DNA of 8,096 bases from Deltaproteobacteria bacterium (lineage in GTDB: Bacteria > Desulfobacterota > Desulfobaccia > Desulfobaccales > 0-14-0-80-60-11). A program made the position numbers and the translations under genes. Positions 1 through 5,512 of the stretch are shown in pieces. Every line of letters begins with the position of its first letter. The stretch's first letter is position 1. The notes under the pieces are model-generated. The model saw only the letters and a program-made list of their open reading frames with translations, did not search any database and was not told where the DNA came from. The stretch lies in contig VGSO01000120.1 in assembly GCA_016874945.1 (NCBI GenBank), forward strand, positions 1 to 8,096, read 5' to 3'.

Positions 1-114
1 CAACAGCCCATCTCGCGACTTTGTGGTACCACTCTCCCGGCCCTCCCGGCCCAAAGATTTTCGCGTACCAGCCTTTGTTACTCATTTGCCCGTTCCTAAT
101 TGTTGGGGTAATTG

Positions 115-152
115 AGGGACAGACACTATTATATTTAAAAGTGTCTGTCCCT
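115..152. repeat. Perfect 13-bp inverted repeat (REP-like palindrome)
   Basis: The arm AGGGACAGACACT (115-127) is repeated exactly as its reverse complement at 140-152, separated by a 12-nt A/T-rich loop. The arms could form a strong hairpin on either strand. It lies about 70 nt beyond the stop codon of the minus-strand corrinoid activator gene. Read from that gene, no T-run follows the hairpin, so it does not look like a standard intrinsic terminator; on the plus strand only TTTT follows after one A. The form resembles short palindromes mobilised by REP-associated (Y1) transposases, but no such gene is in the window, so that link is inference. Confidence 0.75.
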
Positions 153-189
153 ATTTTCGTATTTCCGATTTTCGCTATTTTCCAAAGCT

Positions 190-232
190 CCCCTGGCCCC
201 TTCCCCCAAAAATCTCTTGGCCCCCTACCCCC
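190..232 (-). other. Five G-tracts on the mRNA strand just after a stop codon (possible G-quadruplex)
   Basis: The plus strand has C-tracts of four to five bases at 190-193, 197-200, 203-207, 221-225 and 228-232. On the minus strand, which is the coding strand of the adjacent gene, these are G-tracts. Three are separated by 2-3 nt and two more lie about 13 nt away. The last two flank or overlap the stop codon (225-227). This could fold as a G-quadruplex in the 3' end of the mRNA, but it may also be only compositional bias. Confidence 0.3.
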
Positions 233-2159
233 GCGGCGCCGGGCGCCGGCTGACAGTGGGAAAATAATCTTCCTTGGTGTGAGGCAAAAACAGGGCGGCG
301 ATGTACTGGTCCATGTAGCCCGGGGTTTCGGACAGTTCGAAGTTGGTCATCATGTCCGCCACCCGGCGCTCCTCTTCCAGCATCTCCCGGGAAAAGGCCA
401 GCAGGGTGGCGCCCTGGAGCGAGGCATTCCCTGCGAACTGGTATTTGTCCCGGGGCAGGTCCGGCAGCAGGCCGATGGCGATGGCGTTGTCCACGTTGAT
501 GAAGCTGCCGAAGGCCCCGGCCAGGATGACCTGTTCCAGGTCCTGGAGGCGCAGACCCACGCTTTCCAGCAGGATTACGTAGCCCGCAAACATGGCCCCC
601 TTGGCCCGCATGATGTTGTCAATGTCCACTTCGCTGATGGTGATGTCCTGGCCGATTTGCGTGTCCGGGGCATAGACCAGGACGTATTCCAGCCCGTTTT
701 CCCCCTGGCGGATCCGGGGGGCGCACATTATCAGGTCGTCCCGGAACTTGCCGTTGGGCAGGATGACGCCCCCCTGCATCAGGACCGCCAGGAGGTTGAT
801 GAGCCCGGAGCCGCAGATGCCCTTGGGCTTCACCATGCCGATGGTGAGAATCATGGGCTCGCAGGTGTCGGGGTTGATGCTCACCTCTTCGATGGCGCCC
901 GCGGTGGCCCTCATGCCAAAGCGGATGCCGCCGCCTTCGAAAGCCGGACCCGCGGAGCAGGCGGCGCAGGCCAGCCACTGCTGGTTGCCGATGACGATCT
1001 CGCCGTTGGTGCCGATATCAATGAACAGGGTGAGTTTGGACTCTTTATAAATGCCCGAAGCCAGGACCCCGGCCACGATGTCCCCCCCCACGTAGCTGCC
1101 CACCGAACTGACGGAATAAATGAACACATGCTCCGGCACCTCCAGACCCAGGTCCCGGGCCCGCACCGGCGGGGTATGGCAGACCGTGGGGGTGTAAGGG
1201 GCGAGGCGGATGTACTTGGGGTCGATGCCATAGAACAGGTGGGTCATGGTGGTGTTGGCGGCCAAAGTGATATGGGAGATTTCGTCCACCGGCAGTTGGT
1301 GGCTTTTGAGCAGCCGGTGCATCACCTGGTTGATGGTGGCCGCCACCGAACGCTGGAGCTTTTCCAACCCCCCGGCTTTCTGGCTGTACAGGATGCGGGT
1401 GATGACGTCGTCGCCGTAGCTCATCTGGGCGTTGTAGTCCGCGGCCTGGCCCAGGATCTCCCCCGCGGCCAGGTCCAGAAGCTGGACCCACACCGAGGTG
1501 GTGCCGATGTCCACCGCCAGGGCGTAGTGGCGGCCCGCGGTGTTGCCGGGTTCCACGTTGACGATGCGGGGTTTGCGGCTCAGGCGCTGGGCGTAGTCCA
1601 GGGTGGCGGTGACCCGGAAGTTGTCTGCCCGCATCACCGGGGCCAGCTTCCGCAGCAAAAAGAAGTCGGCGGCCAGGTTGTCCAGGGCATAGCGCTTGCC
1701 CAGGCCGTTTTCCAGGCGGGTCAGGTCGCACATATTGTCGGCCAGCGACGCGGGGGGCAGTTCCACATACTTTTTTTGGAAGGCCGGGTTGTAAAGACCC
1801 TCTGCCTTCAGAGCCGCGATGTCGATGGGACTGGGGCGCAGAGCCATGCCGGTCTTGCGCACCAGGGTTTTCCGGTCCAGGAGCGATTCGGGGGGAATGC
1901 GGATGACCACGTCGGAGACGACCTGGGATTGGCAGGCCTGGCGGTAGCCCAGGTTCCACTCTTCGTCGGTGAGCAGCGCGCCCTGAATGCTTTCCAGGTC
2001 TCCCTGCTCCAGGAGCACCTTGCACTTGCCGCATACTCCTTCCCCGCCGCAAGAGGCGTTGATGTGCACCCCCGCTTCCAGGGCGGCCCGAAGCAGGTTC
2101 TCCCCCTCGGACACTTCCACAGTGATGTCGTATGGCTTAAAGGTGACGCGTTTTGTCAC
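225..2159 (-). CDS. Reductive activator of corrinoid proteins (RACo-like, 2Fe-2S ferredoxin plus ASKHA ATPase domain)
   Basis: This cytoplasmic protein of 644 residues should use ATP to drive low-potential electrons from its [2Fe-2S] cluster onto Co(II) corrinoid proteins, restoring the Co(I) state used in methyl transfer. The N-terminal ferredoxin domain (about 1-90) has cysteines 37, 43, 46 and 76 in the CxxxxxCxxC...C pattern. A linker follows, then the ASKHA actin-like part: phosphate-1 loop DIGTTS at 217-222, phosphate-2 loop DIGTNGE at 381-387, the segment CSAGPAFEGGGI at 401-412 and the adenosine-type loop AGAFGSF at 547-553. The length fits the DUF4445/RACo family (COG3894 type). The start is GTG (T-K-R-V follows). 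An in-frame TAG lies only four codons upstream, so no longer N-terminus is possible, but no clear Shine-Dalgarno is seen. No partner methyltransferase or corrinoid protein gene is in the window, so the target (acetyl-CoA pathway CFeSP or an O-demethylase type) is unknown. Family assignment is secure; the precise substrate is inferred. Confidence 0.93.
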   Translation of the reverse strand: MTKRVTFKPYDITVEVSEGENLLRAALEAGVHINASCGGEGVCGKCKVLLEQGDLESIQGALLTDEEWNLGYRQACQSQVVSDVVIRIPPESLLDRKTLVRKTGMALRPSPIDIAALKAEGLYNPAFQKKYVELPPASLADNMCDLTRLENGLGKRYALDNLAADFFLLRKLAPVMRADNFRVTATLDYAQRLSRKPRIVNVEPGNTAGRHYALAVDIGTTSVWVQLLDLAAGEILGQAADYNAQMSYGDDVITRILYSQKAGGLEKLQRSVAATINQVMHRLLKSHQLPVDEISHITLAANTTMTHLFYGIDPKYIRLAPYTPTVCHTPPVRARDLGLEVPEHVFIYSVSSVGSYVGGDIVAGVLASGIYKESKLTLFIDIGTNGEIVIGNQQWLACAACSAGPAFEGGGIRFGMRATAGAIEEVSINPDTCEPMILTIGMVKPKGICGSGLINLLAVLMQGGVILPNGKFRDDLIMCAPRIRQGENGLEYVLVYAPDTQIGQDITISEVDIDNIMRAKGAMFAGYVILLESVGLRLQDLEQVILAGAFGSFINVDNAIAIGLLPDLPRDKYQFAGNASLQGATLLAFSREMLEEERRVADMMTNFELSETPGYMDQYIAALFLPHTKEDYFPTVSRRPAPRG

Positions 2160-2286
2160 AATGGAGCTCTAACTCAGGAATTGAGATGCCTGGACAGGCT
2201 AAATTCTAAAAATTCTACCACAAAGGGGCAAAAGGGGGGAAGGGAAAAGGCGAAAAGGTTAAAAGGGGAAAAGGTTAAAAAATGTA

Positions 2287-2308
2287 GAACAGCCGCCCCC
2301 GGCTGTTC
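2287..2308. repeat. Hairpin 1: GAACAGCCG stem, CCCC loop
   Basis: GAACAGCCG (2287-2295) and CGGCTGTTC (2300-2308) form a perfect 9-bp stem with a 4-nt loop. No T-tract follows on either strand, so it is not a typical terminator. It is the first of five hairpins inside the composite repeat. Confidence 0.8.
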
Positions 2309-2351
2309 AAATGCATGATGCGCACTGCCCACCATAACGGATTCAATAGGC

Positions 2352-2371
2352 CACAGGCTGGAAAGCCTGTG
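2352..2371. repeat. Hairpin 2: CACAGGCT family
   Basis: CACAGGCT (2352-2359), loop GGAA, AGCCTGTG (2364-2371) gives an 8-bp stem. The same 20-mer occurs at 5630-5649 in reverse-complement orientation, so this is a dispersed repeat family and not a one-off terminator. Confidence 0.85.
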
Positions 2372-2395
2372 CTACCAAGGGTCTTCCTGTTCTCT

Positions 2396-2416
2396 TTCCC
2401 AAGCGTAACTTGGGAA
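2396..2416. repeat. Hairpin 3: TTCCCAAG / CTTGGGAA
   Basis: TTCCCAAG (2396-2403), loop CGTAA, CTTGGGAA (2409-2416) gives an 8-bp stem. Its core CCCAAG/CTTGGG is shared with the next two hairpins, so the three form a local tandem group. Confidence 0.75.
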
Positions 2417-2426
2417 CGCCATTGGA

Positions 2427-2445
2427 GCCCAAGCTCAGCTTGGGC
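2427..2445. repeat. Hairpin 4: GCCCAAG / CTTGGGC
   Basis: GCCCAAG (2427-2433), loop CTCAG, CTTGGGC (2439-2445) gives a 7-bp stem. It is a variant of the CCCAAG hairpin family, with the outermost pair changed from T-A to G-C, which preserves pairing. Confidence 0.75.
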
Positions 2446-2454
2446 CGTTAGACC

Positions 2455-2479
2455 GGTTCCCAAGTGCAACTTGGGAACC
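2455..2479. repeat. Hairpin 5: GGTTCCCAAG / CTTGGGAACC
   Basis: GGTTCCCAAG (2455-2464), loop TGCAA, CTTGGGAACC (2470-2479) gives a perfect 10-bp stem. This is the longest member of the local CCCAAG group and the closest to the right purine/pyrimidine arm. Confidence 0.8.
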
Positions 2480-2570
2480 AGGATTGAGAAATTTCTCCCC
2501 TTTAACCTCTTCCCCTTTTATCCTTTTCGCCCCTCCGTCATAGTGGTATTTTATAAACCGAGGGACCCCA

Positions 2571-3242
2571 ATGACCAACCGGTTGGAAAATCTGCTTAAG
2601 GACCTGTACGAAAAATTATGGCAGGCCTTCGGCCCCCAGGGCTGGTGGCCCGGGGACACGGCCTTCGAAATGGCAGTGGGGGCCATCCTCACTCAGAACA
2701 CCAACTGGGCCAACGTGGCTCGGGTCCTGGCCGATCTGAAGGAAGCCGGCCTCCTGGACCCCCGGCCCCTGCGGGAAATGCCCCTGGCGGAGCTGGCCCG
2801 GCTACTGAAGCCCGCGGGGTATTATAACATCAAGGCCCAGCGGCTGCGGAACTTTTTGGATTTTTTGGCGGACCAGGCTCAGGATTCCATGGAGGCCCTG
2901 GCTCGGGAAGACCTGGAAGGCTTGCGCCCGGCGCTCCTGAAGGTTAGGGGCATCGGCCCGGAGACCGCGGACAGCATTCTCCTGTATGCCTTGGATAAAC
3001 CCACCTTTGTGGTGGATGCCTATACTCACCGCATCTTGAGCCGCCATAACCTGGCGCCGGAGCACTGCAGCTACGAGGAACTGCGTCGCCTGTTCATGGA
3101 CCGCCTGCCCCCGGAGGTATCCCTGTACCAGGAATATCATGCTCTGCTGGTGCGCCTGGGCAAAGAATTTTGCCGGCCGCGGCCCCGGTGCCAGGTCTGT
3201 CCCCTGGAAGGCTGGCCGGAAGGCTGGACCTATCCAGGGTAA
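2571..3242 (+). CDS. Endonuclease III-like HhH-GPD DNA glycosylase (MagIII-like subgroup)
   Basis: A 223-residue base-excision repair enzyme expected to remove a damaged base (alkylated purines are the likely substrate) from DNA. The early motif FEMAVGAILTQNTNWANV (32-49) is typical of this superfamily. The helix-hairpin-helix is LLKVRGIGPETADSILLYA (122-140), followed by the catalytic aspartate D149 in FVVDAYTHR. The lysine that makes E. coli Nth a lyase (GVGRKTA) is replaced by E131 (GIGPETA), so a monofunctional glycosylase without AP-lyase activity is predicted. Near the C-terminus only three cysteines (C201, C207, C210) of the usual four iron-sulfur ligands are present, so the [4Fe-4S] cluster may be absent or altered. 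A good ribosome-binding site, GAGGG (2560-2564), lies 6 nt before the ATG. The nearest family is the 3-methyladenine glycosylase MagIII type, which is similar in length; substrate is inferred. Confidence 0.88.
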   Translation: MTNRLENLLKDLYEKLWQAFGPQGWWPGDTAFEMAVGAILTQNTNWANVARVLADLKEAGLLDPRPLREMPLAELARLLKPAGYYNIKAQRLRNFLDFLADQAQDSMEALAREDLEGLRPALLKVRGIGPETADSILLYALDKPTFVVDAYTHRILSRHNLAPEHCSYEELRRLFMDRLPPEVSLYQEYHALLVRLGKEFCRPRPRCQVCPLEGWPEGWTYPG

Positions 3243-3369
3243 AATACTTTCTTAATCTTTTGTCTTCTAAAGAAATCTAACATTAATAAAGACGATTTTA
3301 GCGCAACCTTCGCCTTTGATTGCCGGGCCAGGAATGGTTTTTGCTATCTATTAATGTCAGGACAAAATT

Positions 3370-3588
3370 ATGGCATGCCGTGATAATGATGAAGGTTTTT
3401 TTGTTTGGTTGTCCGAACCCAGGTTCGAGGACCTGCTGGCGGGGATGTCCTTGGAAGCGGTGGTCCGCCTAGTTGAGGAGAACGCCCCCGAGCCTTTTGA
3501 GGGAGAGTCCTGCGGCTTCATTGTCAAAGGTTGGTTTGGCCCTTTCCTGTTAAGTCCCGAGACCCATTTTTTGAGAGGCCGCTGTTAG
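3370..3588 (+). CDS. Small protein of unknown function (72 residues)
   Basis: I do not recognise this protein. It is soluble and acidic in its first two thirds, with a helix-prone segment FEDLLAGMSLEAVVRLVEE (19-37) and an aromatic/hydrophobic C-terminal part, CGFIVKGWFGPFLL (48-61). There is no signal peptide and no membrane helix; cysteines lie at 3, 48 and 72. Support for a real gene is an AGGA ribosome-binding site (3359-3362) 7 nt before the ATG and increasingly G/C-biased third codon positions after the first 15 codons. The 127-nt gap upstream is A/T-rich compared with the surroundings. It is not obviously linked to either neighbour. It could be a remnant of a longer gene. Confidence 0.5.
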   Translation: MACRDNDEGFFVWLSEPRFEDLLAGMSLEAVVRLVEENAPEPFEGESCGFIVKGWFGPFLLSPETHFLRGRC

Positions 3589-3675
3589 CCCCACGTCTAA
3601 TCTTGAGCCTTTACAGGATATGAGGAGTTATTACTACTCGAAGCGGAAAAGAAGTTCCCTTCACCCCCACCCCAG

Positions 3676-3698
3676 CCCTCCCCCCTCCAGGGGGAGGG
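3676..3698. repeat. C/G-rich hairpin, CCCTCCCCC / GGGGGAGGG
   Basis: CCCTCCCCC (3676-3684), a 5-nt loop and GGGGGAGGG (3690-3698) form a perfect 9-bp stem. A related hairpin (CCCTCTCCCC/GGGGAGAGGG) lies at 5573-5596. No T-run follows (the plus strand continues AGTTAAAGG), so a REP-like dispersed hairpin is more likely than a terminator. Confidence 0.65.
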
Positions 3699-3743
3699 AG
3701 TTAAAGGAAAGAGCTAATTTCATGCCCTGAGTAATGACTTCTT

Positions 3744-3829
3744 TTCTCCCCCAGTAATAACGAGACCACCGCCTTTCCCCCAATCCCATTTCCCCATGGC
3801 CCCAGATTTTTTCCCCGCCTGGGGGAGAA
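3744..3829. repeat. 11-bp inverted repeat flanking a C-rich stretch
   Basis: TTCTCCCCCAG (3744-3754) and CTGGGGGAGAA (3819-3829) are perfect reverse complements 64 nt apart. Together with the hairpin at 3676-3698 they fill most of the 289-nt gap between the small 72-codon gene and the ParB-like gene. I see no coding sequence here. Confidence 0.5.
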
Positions 3830-3877
3830 TAATGGTAATATGGACGCCGGGCAGGAAATCTAATATACCCCACATGT

Positions 3878-4513
3878 ATGTTCAAAAATATGGACATTAT
3901 CGCCTTGGAGCAGCACAGCTCCAGCCAATTGGTGGAAAAACTCCGGTGGGTCCCCTTGCTGGAGCAGCCGGATGTTTTAGTTTATGAACACGCCTTCATC
4001 ACCCTGGAGCGGATTCACACCGACCACCTCCATCCGGCCCAGAACTACATTTGGCTCCAGGAGCTGCGCAAGACCCAGGAACTGCGTTGGAGTCTGGCCC
4101 CCCTGGGGGTGGACCTCTTCCGTTTGGACGGCTACGTCACTTACACGGTGCGCCTGGCCGACGGCTCTGAAGTGACCTACGACCTCTATCCGCCCATCGT
4201 GGAGGAGTCGGTGGAAGCCGACGGCTCCCTGGCCGCGGTGATCAATGACGGCATGCACCGGGTTTATCTGGCCCGCCTGGAGTGGATCGTCCCCCAGGTG
4301 GTCTATGTTCGCGGGGTTCCCAAGGCTTTCCCCTATTATGCCTTCCCCCGGCCTCAGCGCTGGGAAGGGCTGGACCTCCTGGCGGAGAACCCCAACCCTC
4401 AAACCTACCTTAAGAAATGCCATCGGCAGCGGGAGAATAAGAAACTTTTCCGGGATTTCCAGGCGGTGTTCCACAACGTGGGCCGCTCCCGCAGCCGGCT
4501 GCTTAAGAAATAG
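3878..4513 (+). CDS. Protein of unknown function with a ParB/sulfiredoxin-like DGxHR motif
   Basis: A soluble protein of 211 residues with no signal peptide or membrane segment. The central part reads as a ParB/sulfiredoxin-type nucleotide-binding fold: a PPI strand at 105-107, then VINDGMHRVYLARL (121-134), in which DGMHR matches the DG-x-HR phosphate-binding motif of that superfamily, and a following hydrophobic strand PQVVYVRG (139-146). Superfamily members include ParB CTPases, sulfiredoxin and free-serine kinases, so nucleotide binding is a reasonable guess, but the reaction is unknown. The C-terminal third, PYYAFPRPQRWEGLDLL (152-168) then KKLFRDFQAVF (188-198), looks well conserved in style and ends in a basic tail. 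The start is uncertain: ATG 3878 has no Shine-Dalgarno, and the in-frame ATG at 3890 (M5) has none either. The stop codon is the first triplet of the heptad repeat at 4511-4596. Confidence 0.7.
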   Translation: MFKNMDIIALEQHSSSQLVEKLRWVPLLEQPDVLVYEHAFITLERIHTDHLHPAQNYIWLQELRKTQELRWSLAPLGVDLFRLDGYVTYTVRLADGSEVTYDLYPPIVEESVEADGSLAAVINDGMHRVYLARLEWIVPQVVYVRGVPKAFPYYAFPRPQRWEGLDLLAENPNPQTYLKKCHRQRENKKLFRDFQAVFHNVGRSRSRLLKK

Positions 4514-4596
4514 CAGTTAGCGGTTAGCTGTTTGCAGTTAGCTTTAACGAACAACGAACAACCAACAGCCAACAACCAACAACCAACTGCTAAACC
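4511..4596. repeat. Heptanucleotide-period inverted element
   Basis: The element starts with the TAG stop codon of the ParB-like gene and ends one base before the GGAG of the next gene. From 4513 it reads in strict 7-nt units: GCAGTTA, GCGGTTA, GCTGTTT, GCAGTTA, GCTTTAA, then CGAACAA twice, CCAACAG, CCAACAA twice, CCAACTG. The second half is a degenerate reverse complement of the first in register: read backwards it starts TAGCAGTT, as does the first half. It is therefore an inverted repeat made of heptads with a GTT core. There are no unique spacers, so it is not a CRISPR array. It separates two genes and could form a long imperfect hairpin in the transcript. Confidence 0.85.
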
Positions 4597-4607
4597 GGAG
4601 TAAACCT

Positions 4608-5498
4608 ATGAGCCTCTTTCTCCTTGGCATCCTCATCGCCCTGGCCCTGGTGATTTTCGGGGGCCAGATCGCCCAGCTCCAGCTTCGTCCGCAAATCCGG
4701 TATGCCCTGGCCGCCCTGGTCCTGGCGGTCACCCTGATCCTGTCCATGGTGCGAGTGGTCCCCCCGGGCCACGTGGGCGTCCTGGTGCTCCTGGGAAAGG
4801 TTTACGGCAGCGTCGGCGAAGGGGTGCACCTCATTAATCCCGTGTCCTCCATGGAACTTATGACCGTACGCACCCGGGAGATCTTCGAACACGCCGAGAC
4901 GCCTTCCAAGGAAGGGATGATCATGGTCATCGAAGTCACCTGCCTTTACCGCCTGGACCCCCAGGCCGCGCCCCAGGTGTACCGCCAGATCGGGACCAAC
5001 TACGAGACGGTGGTGGTGAAACCCCAGTTCCGCTCGGCCATCCGGGCCGTCACCGCCAATCATGAAGCCAAAGACCTCTACACCTCCAGCCGGGAAATGA
5101 TTTCCCAGGAGATTTTCAAGGACCTGGCCGATGAGCTGCAAAAACGGGGCATGGTGGTGGAGAATATCCTGCTGCGCAACATCCAGCTCCCCAAGGCCGT
5201 GGTGGAGGCCATCAACGCCAAACTGGCCGCGGACCAGCAGGCCCAACAGATGCGCTTCGTCTTGGACAAAGAACGCCAGGAGGCGGACCGCAAGCGCATC
5301 GAAGCCCAGGGCATCCAGGACTTTCAAAAAATCATCTCCCAGGGGTTGAGCGAGCAAATCCTGCGCTGGAAGGGCATTGAGGCCACCCGGGCTTTGGCCG
5401 AATCCGCCAACAGCAAAATGGTCATCATCGGCGGCCGGGACGGTATGCCCCTGATTTTAAATCCCGGCCCGGAGGCCCCGGGGCGGAAAAGTGATTGA
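4608..5498 (+). CDS. SPFH/prohibitin-family membrane protein
   Basis: A 296-residue inner-membrane scaffold protein of the stomatin/prohibitin/flotillin/HflC superfamily, thought to assemble into large ring-shaped membrane complexes that organise proteases or lipid domains. Two hydrophobic helices come first (about 2-18 and 32-50). The band-7 domain begins with VPPGHVGVLVLLGKV (51-65) and GEGVHLINP (70-78) and includes the conserved NYETVVVKPQFRSAIRAV (131-148). A charged, helical, coiled-coil-prone region (about 197-265: AADQQAQQMRFVLDKERQEA and on) follows, and the end DGMPLILN (278-285) is typical of bacterial prohibitin-like proteins. The ribosome-binding site GGAG (4597-4600) is 7 nt from the ATG. 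No NfeD-type or HflK partner is adjacent, so this is an orphan single-gene version. Family is certain; client process unknown. Confidence 0.92.
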   Translation: MSLFLLGILIALALVIFGGQIAQLQLRPQIRYALAALVLAVTLILSMVRVVPPGHVGVLVLLGKVYGSVGEGVHLINPVSSMELMTVRTREIFEHAETPSKEGMIMVIEVTCLYRLDPQAAPQVYRQIGTNYETVVVKPQFRSAIRAVTANHEAKDLYTSSREMISQEIFKDLADELQKRGMVVENILLRNIQLPKAVVEAINAKLAADQQAQQMRFVLDKERQEADRKRIEAQGIQDFQKIISQGLSEQILRWKGIEATRALAESANSKMVIIGGRDGMPLILNPGPEAPGRKSD

Positions 5499-5512
5499 CA
5501 AGTTCAAGATCC

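Larger units (their letters stand above)
2238..2536. repeat. Composite repeat: purine-rich inverted repeat enclosing five hairpins
   Basis: This fills most of the 411-bp divergent gap between the corrinoid activator and the DNA glycosylase gene. The left arm 2250-2279 and the right arm 2501-2530 are reverse complements at 28 of 30 positions. The left arm also contains a direct repeat, GAAAAGGTTAAAA, at 2252-2264 and 2268-2280 (16-nt period). Between the arms lie five separate hairpins, listed individually. The 19-mer CCTCTTCCCCTTTTATCCT of the right arm (2506-2524) recurs exactly at 6230-6248 in a second, uninterrupted element. The simplest reading is a purine/pyrimidine palindromic element into which REP-like hairpins were later inserted; that history is inference. 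I see no coding sequence here. Confidence 0.8.

Noticed and set aside
2185..2215. Promoter -10-like TAGAAT boxes on the minus strand upstream of the corrinoid activator gene
   Set aside because: Two TAGAAT-like hexamers can be seen, but no convincing -35 box at the right distance; A/T-rich sequence alone does not justify a call.
21..2318. Plus-strand open frame of 765 codons opposite the corrinoid activator gene
   Set aside because: It is an antisense shadow caused by the strong G/C third-position bias of the real minus-strand gene. Its product is low-complexity (rich in G, V, H, Q, D) and no family is recognisable, whereas the minus-strand protein has clear domains.
2315..2599. Plus-strand frame of 94 codons across the hairpin cluster
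   Set aside because: It is made almost entirely of palindromic repeat sequence, overlaps the start of the glycosylase gene, and has no ribosome-binding site.
3280..3357. 9-bp inverted repeat ACATTAATA / TATTAATGT in the A/T-rich gap
   Set aside because: Short A/T-rich arms 60 nt apart can arise by chance in an A/T-rich stretch; no feature supports an operator or terminator.
3620..3730. Short plus-strand frame (36 codons, MRSYYYSKRKRSS...) between the small 72-codon gene and the ParB-like gene
   Set aside because: Most of it is the C/G-rich hairpin, the product is low-complexity, and there is only a weak ribosome-binding site.
3661..3897. Minus-strand frame of 78 codons in the same gap
   Set aside because: It is composed of C/G-rich repeat sequence and ends in a low-complexity glycine-rich tail; no homology-like features are visible.
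4513..4596. CRISPR array
   Set aside because: The repeating unit is only 7 nt, there are no unique spacers, and the second half is the inverse of the first.
4590..5357. Minus-strand open frame of 255 codons opposite the SPFH gene
   Set aside because: The plus-strand protein is an unmistakable prohibitin-like protein. The antisense product is rich in H, D, G and L without motifs, and it reads through the heptad repeat.
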